Origin: Adiantum capillus-veneris
Taxonomy: Eukaryota > Streptophyta > Polypodiopsida > Polypodiales > Pteridaceae
DNA: 64,000 nt
Assembly: GCA_014529385.2 (NCBI GenBank)
Contig: CM043969.1
Coordinates: 9,835,001-9,899,000, forward strand
Direction: 5' to 3'
The notes under the pieces are model-generated. The model was not told the DNA's origin, ran no database searches, and worked only from the letters and a program-made list of their open reading frames with translations. Both the position numbers and the translations under genes were made by a program. Below, one piece after another: positions 47,187 through 58,108 of the stretch (its first letter is position 1; each line of letters opens with the position of its first letter).

Positions 47187-47702
47187 ACACCTCCAACCTA
47201 GTAGCAGAGTTGATGCCGAGACCAACACTGAACTAACCCAACAAGACAGGGGATCATTCAATGCAACTAACAACACCTCCAACCCAATAGTAGGGTTGAT
47301 AACGATAGCAACACCGAACTAAGCCTAAAAAGCAAGGCATCCTTTGATGAAACTAAATACACCTCCAGCCCAATGGTAGAGCTGATGTCGAAAGAAACAC
47401 CAAACTAGACTAAAAGCAAGGACATCATTCAATGCAACTAACGACACCTCCAACCCAATGATAGGATTGATGCCAATAGCAACACCAAAATCAACCTAAA
47501 AAGCAACACATCATTCGATGAATCTAACGACACCTCCAACCCAATGGTAGAGCTGATGTCGAAAGATACACCAAACTAGCGTAAAAAGCAAGGACATCAT
47601 TCAATGAATCTAACGACACCTTCAGTACAGGAGTAGAACTCATACCAAAAGAAACATTGAGCTAGCCTATTAGCACGAACACCACTAATAAAACACACTA
47701 AT
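47187..47702. repeat. 86-bp tandem repeat, six copies
   Basis: ACACCTCC starts at 47187, 47273, 47359, 47444, 47530 and 47616. Units contain CCAACCCAATGGTAGAGTTGATG, CAACACCAAACTA and ATCATTCAATGAA. 86 is not a multiple of three, so no protein repeat. More decayed units with ATAGAACTGATGCC seem to continue to about 47970. Lies just upstream of the kinase-like pseudogene. Confidence 0.92.
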
Positions 47703-48299
47703 AAAACACAGAAAGCATTCTATTAGCTTGTACAACGATACTCCTAGTCAAACAATAGAACTGATGCCAAAAACAAGGTTAATAGAATTATCTATAAATT
47801 GAACATAACCAAATATGTTCAACAACGACAATTTTGTCCAAAATAGAACTGATGCTGGAGTGAACGCAATCGACACGTTATAAAATACTGTTGGCTGGTC
47901 TAGGATTTCACAATGACTCTTTCGGTCCAATATTAGGACCGATGCTGATGTGAAAAGCAAGATCAACCTACTTTTAAAACTACAAAAAATAGTTATTAAA
48001 AAAATTTATATTAGTTTAAAAACAAAATATTAAAAGAGCGTACGAAAGTTAACGAAAATTAATACCATAGTTTTGTTTTTTTCCTTGTGAGGACACCTGT
48101 GCAAATAAAAACTCAAAGGTTAGAATTGTGAGGAGAATGGGGCCCCTAGGAGACCTATTTATAGGTACCCTGGCAACCCACCGGGCTACGAAGCGGGACC
48201 ATCGGGGCCACAACCCACCGGGTATCTGAAGTATCTTGCCGCGTCCCGGTGGGCAAAGACGATATCCCAACGGGAAAATCTCACCGAGCCTCCCGGTCT
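47703..48299. other. No gene; GC-rich patch with TATA-like box
   Basis: Repeat tail, then AT-rich sequence, then 48140-48300 rich in CCACCGGG/CCCGGTGGG. On the minus strand ACCTATAAATAGGTC lies near 48165. May be the U3/R part of an unrelated LTR. The gag of copy C begins directly after it. Confidence 0.4.
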
Positions 48300-48309
48300 T
48301 CTTCATGTC

Positions 48310-49827
48310 ACCATGCCAATTTTTGTGGATGTAAAGACTTGTGAATTGAGAATTTTGTGAAGTAACAGCGTGATTCCAAAAAAGAGATGTGTTTACATGA
48401 ATTTGAAATCCTTGTCCTCGACAAAGCAATGTTCGATATAGGATCAGAAGGTTGAACTGTTTATTCAAGCTGCTGATCCACAACTTCAGAAGAGTTTGGT
48501 GCAATTGCTGGAGGATTCAACATGTGAATTGGGCTTAATATCTGATTGGAAGATAATCACTAAAGCGGTGAATATGTTTGTGAAATGACACATGAGAGTT
48601 TGTAAGATGATTGTGGCTGATGTCTTGGATGTTGTGGAAGAGGAAACTAAGGAGAAATCATCCTTGACAATACCCAAAGTGGAGGAATCAGTTCTTGAAG
48701 AACTGGTGAAAGGTATTCAAGAGTTAAATTTGAATTTCAAAGCTGTAAAATTTGAAGGGTTAGATGTAAATGGATTTACTTCGGAGCCTAGGCAGCAACC
48801 TCCACACAAAGATTGGAATCAATGCATGTTGTGTGATAGTGAAGGCCATAGATATGTTAAGAAGTGTGATGAATTTGATGAAGCTTACAAAAGGAATGTG
48901 GTTTTTTGAAAGGACAATAAGATTTACCTCAGGGCAACAAGTGAGATGCTACACTTGAACCTTGGTAGGGGCGTCATGAAAAAGCTAGTTGAAGAAATAA
49001 AGCATAATATTGCTCTTGTGGAAGCATCTACATATGGGTTGCAGGTTTTTGGAAAGGGAGATGATGATGGTGCAGGTACAAAGGGCCAATTGTGGCCTTC
49101 TACTTTGAAGACATCAGAAGTAGGTAAGGTATTTAATGGGAAGATATCACAAGTAGGGAACTCTATTCACAAAACCACGGGGTGGACTGATCCAGTGGAT
49201 TCCCTCTCAATATATGCATTTATTGCTAAGTCTCAAGATAATGAGGCTATGGTGGAAGAAAAGAGGAAAAGGGATGAATAAGTTGTAGGGACATCAAAAA
49301 GGGCAACACGATTCGGCAACAAGAATGAGGAAGGTCCTGCTCGTAAGCCTGCTCTTGAAGTGGTTATGGAGGAAGCACCCAAGGACAAAAATCAAGGTAA
49401 GCCCAGGGGACCCTCGTATAAGCTTAAATATGATATTGAATTGGCTTCAGATCTAAAGAAAGTTTTTGAAGAGGGAATCCTGAATAGCAAAGTGGAGCTC
49501 ACATTGGGTGATATTCTGGGAATTGCCAAATGCGAGTTGCATGAGGAGATCAATGATATTATCAAGAGGAAGTGGAAGATACCAAGTGAGCAGGAGCCAG
49601 AATCAGTTAAGAGCCAGATGGTTCAACACATTGAAGTAATCCTACAAAATTATGAAGAATATTTGGCAGATCTTGAAGAAGAAGAGTCGAGGTCTGTGGT
49701 GGTTTCAAACCCAATTGTACATGAGGTAAGACACGTTCAATTTAATGATGAGAAAGAGAATGAAATTATACCCAGAGTCACTTTTCAAGGACTCATTGGG
49801 CAAGGGCAACAACCAAAATTATTGTGA
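48310..49827 (+). pseudogene. Ty3 gag C-terminal part (copy C)
   Basis: From about 48310 the frame resembles 'EDPQRMTRQSF' onwards but is badly decayed; from 48400 'LSSTK', 'VELFIQAADPQLQKSLVQLL' and 'LISDWKIITKAVNMFVK' are readable. 48592-48909 adds a degenerate zinc knuckle 'CMLCDSEGHRYVKKC' (C-X2-C-X4-H-X5-C). 48946-49281 and 49360-49827 continue ('LNLGRGVMKKLVEEI', 'VELTLGDILGIAKCELHEEI'). Several stops and one or two frame changes. Confidence 0.7.
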
Positions 49828-50500
49828 AGCTTGGTGACATTGAAGAACCGGTCCTAGCACTAATAGATCATGGATTGAAGATAAATTTGATGGAAAAAAA
49901 CTTGCACAAAAATGGGAAATAGCCTATTGATGTAGACCACGGTTGGCGGATTCGAGCTACCAACATGCTTCTAGGTGACCTCTATGGTGCATGTTCAAAT
50001 AATAAGATAACTATAGGGGAGGTCGGTGATGAGCAAAATTTCTTTATACAGGAGCATTCCTCCTACCCATTGATTTTGGGACAACCATACATTATGGTTG
50101 TGTGGATGGAAAACAAGGTGCTGGATGGTGGCTCAGCCTATGCTAGGGTTAGGAGCCGAGATGGTAAGAAAGCGGTTCAATTCTTGATTGTATGTGTTGA
50201 CCATGCCAAGAATAAAGATAGTTTACATGATCATCCATTGTCGAAGATACGCAAGGAGTTCCATGGATTGCCACTATAAAGCAGGAATATGGTGGTACAA
50301 GTGAGCAGAAGTTCTCGCAAGGAGAAGCTTTCTCTTTAGGGTTTTTGGGGTTAACATCAGAAGATTCAATATCTTACATAAAATTTAATGATTTTCCGAA
50401 GTGGGACAAGTGATATGTTTCAAGTATCCAAAGTGAATTGCAGGGATGTGATGTGATTGAATAAGATGATATGATTTTAGGGATCTTTTAAGAGGTATCT
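49828..50500 (+). pseudogene. Ty3 aspartic protease (copy C)
   Basis: 'VLALIDHGLKINLM' near 49855 corresponds to the protease active-site loop; the catalytic Asp is present but D-S/T-G has become D-H-G. 'SYPLILGQPYIM' near 50070 matches the ILGxP(F/Y) element near the protease end. A stop at 49921. The region to 50500 is a linker with further stops. Confidence 0.65.
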
Positions 50501-50522
50501 TATGTAGATACTATGTCAAAGC

Positions 50523-50864
50523 TTGAGGAGATCATGCAATACAGGTTACAAAGCAGAACTGATGTGGTTAAGATCCACCCAATGGATGTATGAAGAGCTG
50601 GGAATATCTGAGGCACTCGTGAATATTGAGGATGATTCAGGTAATGTAGTTGAAGCACAGGTAGAGATGAAGTACAAGACTGTTGCAAAGAAAGTGAGAC
50701 CGATGGCTACACCTCTATCAGAAGAAAGTGATGGGGTGATAAAAGAAGCTTCTCCACCGATGGCTACACCTCTATCAGAAGGAAGTGATGGGGTGATAAA
50801 AGAAGCTTCTCGACTGCCTATGCTTAGGAATCCCAAGAACATTGGGAATAAATTTAGTAAGTAG
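50523..50864 (+). pseudogene. Linker between protease and RT with internal repeat
   Basis: An open frame of 113 codons between protease and RT. It contains a direct repeat of about 57 bases: 'PMATPLSEESDGVIKEAS' is followed at once by 'PMATPLSEGSDGVIKEAS' (about 50700-50815). No domain recognised. Confidence 0.5.
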
Positions 50865-51099
50865 ACATTGCAGTAGCTAAAGATTGGAGAAGATGGTTTC
50901 CTCAACAAAGAGGAAATCAAGTGCTTTCAAGGTATGCTCACAAAACATGATAAAATTTTTTCTTTTGAGACAAGTGAGATTGGATGTGTGGATCCAAGTG
51001 TTATTTCACGTATGGCTATATTCATTGTTCCTCACATGCCATGGAGCTTACGTTCTATGCAAGTCCTAAAGCTCACTTGCCGAAGATGACTAATTTGCT

Positions 51100-52560
51100 T
51101 AATGAGAAGATGTAAATGGGAATTTTGGAGCCATTGTGTGCGCCATACTCCAACCAATGGTTCATAGTTCCAACAAAAAATGGTACTTTAAGTTTCATAC
51201 AAGATATACAGTGGATTAACAAGGTAAAAATCCACAATGTGGTTACTGGCCCAATTGTGGATGAATTTGATGAGGCCTTTGCAGGTAGATCTATTTACTC
51301 TATGGGTGATATTTATTCTAGATACGACCAATTTTAGTTAGCTTTGGAGATCATGGATCTCACTATGACGCATACACCTCTTGGTTTGGTAAGGATGTGC
51401 ACTCTACCATAGGGTGCTACTGATTTAGTATCTCATATGATGAACAATATGAATAAGGTATCATGGGATTATATTACTCATATTACTTTGCCTTTCATTG
51501 ATGATCTACCAATTAAAGGATGTGAAGAAGGATCCAAAGACGAGGTAAAAGATGAGAGGGGGTGCTGGCGGTTTATTGCTCAACATATTGCTGACTGTGA
51601 TGCTATTTTATCCAAACTAGAAGAAGTTAACACTTTCAAGGCAAAAATAAACTTTTGGTGCTAAAGAGGTCTTAATTCTGGGGCGTATGTGTGGCCCAAA
51701 TGGAAGATGACCAAGTCCGGTTAAAGTTGAAGCTATACAAAAGATAAAAGAAACATGCACGTCGACTAAAGTTTGGAGGTTTTTGGGTTCATGTGTATTT
51801 TGTCATATTTGGTCGCCACACTTTGCTCATGTTGTAGAGGTGCTTTATCAATTGCTAAGGAAGGGTAAAAGGTTTGTATTGGAAGAAGCTCATACGATGG
51901 CCATCAAAAAATTGAAAATGATGCTTTTCAAGGCTCCTACCTTGAGAAAGGTTGACTATAAGTATGGAAGGCGGGTGATCTTAACCATGAACACTATCCC
52001 AAAAGGTATTGGTTGGGCTATAGGTCAAGATGATGTAGAAGGACACGAGTATGAAGTTTGATTTGGAGCAAAGGTGCTCAATTCTCATCAACAAGGTTAC
52101 CCACAGGTTATGAGAGAACTTTGGGGTGTTGTTACTACTCTAAGGTTTGATAAAGAATATTTTATAGGAGCTTCAATCGTGGTAGAGACATATTGCTTGC
52201 CACTAATAGGGATGATTGAAAATTGCTCTACTCCGGACATTGCCCTGCTACAATGGATAGACTACATTAAGTCTCTTAACCCTATATTTTGTCATATTGC
52301 AGGCAAAAATAATCGTGTTGCAGATATGTTATCAAGAGCTAGGTTTGAAGATGAAGAAGATATGCTGACCACAAGTGATGATGTTGGCTTGAAGCTCTAC
52401 ACGTCTTCTTATCTACATGAAAATTGTGGTAATAGTGCACATATTTTTGAGGTATTTTCTGGGGAGTTCTATGATGGAGAGTGGATTTTGATCGGTCGCT
52501 ACCTTAGCACTCTTACTATAAGCATAAAGGGTGATCGGATCAAGAGTATAAAAGGATAAG
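51100..52560 (+). pseudogene. Ty3 reverse transcriptase and RNase H (copy C)
   Basis: RT: 'LEPLCAPYSNQWFIVPTKN' (51124), 'IQDIQWINKVKIHN' (51200), 'AGRSIYSMGDIYSRYDQ' (51283), 'HTPLGLVRM' (~51372), catalytic 'LPFIDDLPIKG' (51488-51520). Then 'VWRFLGSCVFCHIW' (51770) and RNase H 51960-52360 ('GIGWAIGQDD', 'VRELWGVVTTLRFDKEY'-type wording, 'CLPLIGMIEN', 'AGKNNRVADMLSRARF'). Stops at 51335, 51409, 51662 and 52060 and a frame change near 51670. The acidic catalytic residues of RT are kept. Confidence 0.8.
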
Positions 52561-52569
52561 GAAGATGGC

Positions 52570-53759
52570 TTGTGGCTATTTTCTGAAGGATGGACATTTA
52601 TGGAAGCAACCAAAGCAACGAGCAGGGTACCACAATGGATCTTTGTGATGAAGAGACTCAACAATAGGTTATCAAAGAATTTCATGAAAGTTTATGGGCT
52701 GGACACAGAGGATTCTGGGCAAATTTTGTCAAAATTAAGGATCGTATTGGTGGAAAGGTATGTATAAATATGTGGCTCAGTTTGTGGAGATATGCTTAGT
52801 ATGCCAACAATATTCTAATGTGCATCATCGAGATGGACTGCATCCCACTTATCCACTGGCTATGCACTACAAGTGGGTGGTTGACCTAACCACCATGCCA
52901 GTAGGTGTTTGGCAAATGCGGTACATTGTTCTTTCCAGAGAAGATCTTACTAATCAGGTGGAAGGTAGAGCTTTGTGTACCAAAGCTACCGGAATTGTAT
53001 GCAAGTTCTTGCTTGAGGATGTTATTTCCAAGTATGGATGTGTTGGTAGAATTACTGCTGATAGAGGAGAGCTGGATGCAGATGAAGCTCAGAAGTTTTT
53101 CGCTCGCTTGGACAGTAAATTGGCTCTCACTATAGCATACAATCCAGAGGGTAATGGTAAAAGTGAAAGAGGGCATCTGCCTATTGTTAAAGCTTTAGCA
53201 AACTCATGCCAGGGACATATGGTGATTGGCCTAAACTCATACCATTTGCTTTATGAGTTGATCGCACAACACATATTTTTGCTATAGGTTTTATGCCATT
53301 TGAGCTAATGTATGGGAGAAAACCCATTATGCCTAAAGAGTAAGCGATTATTTCTTGGACCATAATGCCATGACAAGAAGAAATTTGCTTGCTTTCCGCA
53401 TTCACCAACTTGAAAGGCATTAGGAAGATATTGAAGAGGCTAAAGTGAAGCTTAAGGAAGCAAGGTTAAAGAATAAAGCAACATTGGATGATAAATACAG
53501 ACTACAACCTCATGCTATTAAAGATGTGGATTGGATCCTTGTATATAATAGTAGCCTAGATAACCGGTACACTACTATGCAAAAGATGGTTAAACGATGG
53601 TTTGGACCATATATAGTACTTCATGTTTATGATAATGCAACATATAAGCTATGTGATCTGGATGGCATTGAGCTCAAGGTGCCTATTGCAGGAAAAAGAG
53701 TTAAGTTGTTTATGCAACAAGAAGGTGAGATTGATAGTGAATATCTCAACACAAATTAA
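52570..53759 (+). pseudogene. Ty3 integrase and C-terminal part (copy C)
   Basis: Zinc-finger part degenerate near 52690-52810 ('CLVCQQYSNVHHRDGL'). Core 52760-53287 with D, D, E in 'WVVDLTTMPVG', 'ITADRGELDAD' and 'YNPEGNGKSERGH'. After a stop near 53285 the frame 53445-53759 holds 'VKRWFGPYIVLHVYDNATYK' (GPY/F-type motif) and 'GKRVKLFMQ'. Ends just before the purine tract and LTR. Confidence 0.8.
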
Positions 53760-53863
53760 CCTCTTGAAGATAATGCTATGTATGCATCAGACGATGAGTG
53801 TGCTGATGCTACTTAAGTGAAATTGGCACAGATCGGAGGTTGTGTAGGTTAAGAGGGGGTGGA

Positions 53864-55208
53864 TGTCGTGCAGCTCCGCTCCCATGCTAAGAACAATACT
53901 AGAAAGATGCACATTGAGCTTAATTGAAACTTACCTAATTAATGATCAGTGTTAATGGCTTCCTAACAAGCTAGTTTTATGATTAATGTATGCCAAATGC
54001 ATCTTTAAAGGATTTGATTATGCTAAAAAAGGAGTATGATAGAGGTGATCATATATGGGATATTATGATCTATAACTATAGTGCTTGAAGTGCTCTACCG
54101 ACATGTATTTACGGCTCATCCATTGGAGCTACGGTGAAGAAGTTATTGGAGTTTGAATTTTGAGTTAATTGCAGATCCCTATCGGATTGGGCAAGTGCAG
54201 CTTAGGGATTAAAGATGAAGAGAATGGATGGTCTTGTAGTGCTAACTTTGTGGAATGCGTCAATCTTTTTAGATCAATGATTGGAGCTCTAGTCGCCGAG
54301 ATATTGGCTGTTAAAGATTCACCAAGGGCCAATTCCGTACGAGTCAAGTCCGCTCGGTCCGTGTGAAATTTGGTAAATATCGATAGAAAGAGATGCTGAT
54401 ATGGCTGTGGCAAGAATCTCAGGAAAGTTTTAACCGAATGCAATGGAAAGACCTTCTGCCAAATCCAATCACCTATACTTGCATCTTGCAAGCAAGTAAC
54501 TTCATGATGATATTGTCGGCTAGGGGTTGCTAAACAATAATCATTGCTTTGGCCGATGTGTATACCTAATGTGGTGCACATTAGGAGGTGCCTTGATTAA
54601 TATGACCAACAAGTGCCAGTAACCCAAATGGCCGCCCAAAGGCTTCAAATATTGGCCGCCCAAAACCCTTAAGGGGTTACTGTTTAGTGGGAAAAGAAAA
54701 AAAAGGGAGGCATGGCGTGCAGGCAACGAATGGTGCAAGGGAGAGAGAGAGAGTAGCTCGCACTGGCCTAGGGAAATCTCGGATGAGATTCGCAATGAAA
54801 CAAAAGTTGTGAAGCATGGCGAGGTGACCCTATTCAACATCATATTCAGTAGTTATCATATAGCTCCAGTTTCACCTTGCCACATCCATAAGAGCTCCCT
54901 AGCAACGATGGTGCCATCGTTGCTTCGGTAGGGGAGCCTATTTATGGAGATTACATGCAAAGGGAAGAGCATACTAAATGGGGGGGGGGGGGGGGGGATT
55001 GCATGAGGAAGAAGGAGGTTTGAACATGAGGAGGAGCAAGAGGAAGGAGGGCTTGCAATCTCTTGCTCTTGACCTCAAGGAGAAAGGACTTCATCTCTTT
55101 CTCTCTCGCTCTCGTGATCAAGAAAGAAAGGACTTGACCTCTTTATCTCTCACTCTCGACATCAAGGAGGAAGGGAACGATCGCTTTCTCAGAGCAAGGA
55201 AGGAGTGA
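53864..55208 (+). repeat. 3' LTR of copy C, right part missing
   Basis: Collinear with 33177-34577 of copy B, including the G run (54980-54996) and the purine-rich end. The last ~460 bases of the LTR are not found; the sequence turns into a TC tract at 55210. Confidence 0.85.
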
Positions 55209-55209
55209 A

Positions 55210-55378
<169 letters not shown>

Positions 55379-55386
55379 CCCCTTCT

Positions 55387-55779
55387 TGTTACGGCATTAG
55401 CCGCACATGCGGTCCTGCGGAGGTCTGGACACTGCGGATCACGAGTTATGCCGTATGCGGCGGCCGTAGCGGCAGTTCTTCACAGGATATCATGGGACAG
55501 GAGTGTGTGCACCGTTCTCGATCTGCGCTGGAGCAGCGGTTGTATATGGAGGGGCATACCTGTGTTTTGATGTAACTCAACCAATCTCTATGATATTCAT
55601 GGCATCTACTGTTGTAACTCTATGTCTGGATCACACATGAATGAAGCAAGAGGTGTTCTGTGCTTGCGTACTGTGTACTTACTTCTATTGTCATTCTATA
55701 TGTTGATGTTCATATAATGTAGTTACGGGTAATCATTCCCGTAATGTCTATTGCTCCTGTGTGGGCAATAGCCATTACA
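55387..55779 (+). repeat. Candidate 5' LTR of gypsy-D
   Basis: TGTTACGGC at 55387 to GCCATTACA at 55779, TG...CA, directly before a primer-site-like TGGCGACCACG. A TATA-like CATATAATG lies near 55713. The left boundary is uncertain because the partner LTR is outside the window. Confidence 0.45.
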
Positions 55780-55781
55780 TC

Positions 55782-55797
55782 TGGCGACCACGATGAG
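55782..55797 (+). other. Candidate primer binding site of gypsy-D
   Basis: TGGCGACCACGATGAG, two bases after the presumed LTR end. Plant Ty3 elements often have a TGGCGAC-type primer site. Confidence 0.5.
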
Positions 55798-55823
55798 TGA
55801 TGGATGACCTGCGATGAATATGC

Positions 55824-57209
55824 ATGCGCACTAGGTCGCAAGGTCCACCTGACCCTGTGGTTCCAATTGTAGGAAGACGTCGGAGGAGAGGCAGTTCGGA
55901 TGAATTTGTTTTTTCTTCACCGCAGATTGAGGAATCTGTATGTCCATCACCAATCCCAATGCGTGGTAGGCGGTTGCAGCGAGCGAGGCGTACTCCACGC
56001 AGTCAGTCATGTCCTCCTGTCGTACGTTCCCCCTCACCCACACAGGTTGCTCCACCACCGTCTCCGGTAAGCAATCCGGGGGTATCTCCGCCACTGTCTC
56101 CACCTCCTAGTGCTCGTCAGCTTTTTCCGGGAGGAGGAGGAACAATTGGGCAAGGGGTGATGGCTCATCCTCAGATTAAGTATAGTCGGTTTCGAGGTCT
56201 TTTGAGCGAAGACCCTGATGCACATTTGCGCCACTTTAATAAAGCTTATGGATTGAATCATCCTGGGGTGGTGATTCCTCTCCATCAGCAATCAGTGTTT
56301 GAATCTACACTCTTGAGGAAAGCTGCGAAATGGTTGTCCGAATACCCTGATGATCATTTTCAGACGTATGCTAACGGATCCATAGCGTTTCTACGAAGGT
56401 TTCGAACGGAAAAGACAGTCCCTCAAAATTTGGAAAAGCTTCGAACGCTCCGACAGAAGTCATTGCCAGTGGAGGATTACGCTGCAAAATTTCGGATGCT
56501 TTTGCAGAGGGTACCTCATGCACAAAGGCCGGCAGCCGAAGTGCTGAATGATTATTTTTTGCGGGGGCTCAACAAGGATCTCAGAACGTCTATGGCAACA
56601 GTGGATAAGGTAACTACTCCACTAGATAATGTAATCGCTAGGGCTGTAGTAGCAGGAGAGGCTTTAGAGGATACAGAATCTCTAAAGAAGTCAAAGAAAA
56701 AAGACAGGAAGAAATCTCATCGCAAGTCGCAAGACAGTGGCAGTGATAGTTCATAGTCGAAATCCGCAGTATCAGATTCCTCGGACTCAGGCAACAGCGA
56801 TTCCGGAAAAGAATCGAAAGAGACACCGCGGAAAAAATTCCAACGTCACGGGAAAGGTGTTTCATCCGGATCGTCGGAATCGGCTGCGGTGGCTAAAAGT
56901 CTGAAGGAACTATGGTGTACCCAATGTCCGAATCCAGGCCAGGCTGCTCAGGAGTGCGCAATGAATCAGAAGTGGTGTGCGATTTGCATGACCAATACCC
57001 ATAATACAGTGGAATGTTATTTCAATGGCCGGGGTTGTCGGAGTCGAGGGGACTCTTCTACCTGGCAACAACCACAGATAGGGCAGGGACAAGAGCCTGC
57101 TGTGGCGATGGCTCATGCTCATACATCAGAGACGCCTGTGCAAGGTCAAGCAGGAGGACGGGGGTCAAGGGGGAGCACGAGGTCACGAAAGAGATGGCCG
57201 AGATCCTAA
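55824..57209 (+). pseudogene. Gypsy-D gag
   Basis: Frame 55824-56756 (310 codons): a basic, Pro/Ser-rich N terminus, then the capsid ('RFRGLLSEDPDAHLRHF', 'LRKAAKWLSEYPDDHFQ', 'FLRRFRTEKTVPQNLEKL'). A single TAG (56754) lies in a Ser/Lys-rich linker. The same frame goes on to 57209 with Cys-rich 'CTQCPNPGQAAQEC' and 'CAICMTNTHNTVEC' (zinc-knuckle pair). A frame change at about 57180 leads to a third knuckle 'CLFCLGDGHWRSEC' (57217-57258) in the next frame. Confidence 0.85.
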
Positions 57210-58099
57210 TCGCCCCAAGACATGCCTTTTTTGTTTGGGGGATGGACACTGGCGATCCGAGTGTACTGAAGCTATGGAATACGATCGAAAGAAGCAGGAA
57301 CGCGCTGCAGGGAAACAGCCTAGTGTGGCTATGGTTCAGATTGAAGGACTGGAGGAGTCTGATCCAGTGGTTTCATGAATCACGCGATTGGGTAAAAATG
57401 TGGTTCCAACACATGATGTGAAGATTCTGGATTGGACGGCTCAGGAAGAAGTGCGGAAAAAGACTGTGTCTTGGTTGCCACAATCCGCACCATTAGTGAA
57501 TTCAGTAGGACCATCGACTGTGGGCCTGGAAATAAAGGAAGAAAAAGCTGGAAATAAGGATGATATTAAAGAACACGAGGATTGGAATTCAGTTTTGAAA
57601 GAGGTCCTCACGTCACCAATACAAGTACCTCTGGGGTCATTGCTGAAATTGGTCCCGAATTTCCATAATGCATTGTTGCAACAAACGTCCACTTAGTTGA
57701 GGGAAGTCGCCATTGGGAAAGTTGAAAGCGAGGAGGATGATTCAGCCCCGTTGCCGGCGAAGGATCACGGATACCCGCATTCCGGAGCTTTCAGTTAGAT
57801 ACCATGGAACATACATTGACAAGGTACTATTGGATGTAGGAGCGGGAGTAAACATCATTACTCAAGCATCTTGTGCATGTTTTGGCCTCAGTGATTGGGA
57901 GCCTGCACCCTTTGTAGTCCGCATGGCAGATCAAAGAAGAGTGCAACCAGTGGGTTTACTTCAGGGCATTGTTTTGGATGTGGCGGGCTTATCCTTTGCT
58001 GTTTCCTTAGTAGTTTTAAATATTGAAGATCATAATCAGGATTATCACATTATCTTGGGGAGACCCTGGTTACGACAAGAGAAGGTAAAGCATAATTGA
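57115..58099 (+). pseudogene. Gypsy-D zinc knuckle, linker and protease
   Basis: 57115-57378 holds the last zinc knuckle; 57388-57696 is a linker ('VPLGSLLKLVPNFHNAL') separated from it by a stop. After a frame change, 57713-58099 holds the aspartic protease: 'VLLDVGAGVNIIT' (57827; D-V-G-A, catalytic Asp kept, Thr replaced by Val) and 'HIILGRPWL' (58047). TGA at 58097. Confidence 0.8.
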
Positions 58100-58108
58100 G
58101 AAGCAAAT

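Larger units (their letters stand above)
48300..55208 (+). mobile_element. Ty3 family copy C: gag end, pol, partial 3' LTR
   Basis: The longest copy of the family also seen at 11.8 and 33.2 kb. It starts inside gag (no 5' LTR or primer site here), continues through protease, RT, RNase H and integrase, a purine tract AAGAGGGGGTGGA (53851-53863) and the first ~1,345 bp of the 3' LTR (from 53864, TGTCGTGCAGC). The LTR is lost at a long TC tract, beyond which another Ty3 element begins. Motif wording (FIDD as the catalytic box; 'IGWAIGQDD', 'RELWGVVTTL' and 'DCLPL'-like parts of RNase H) sets it apart from the Tat-like and gypsy-D elements. Confidence 0.85.

Noticed and set aside
35600..48400. 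Copies B and C as one Ty3 element split by a 12.8-kb insertion
   Set aside because: The gag of B and C overlaps for roughly 90 codons instead of joining, so they are two insertions.
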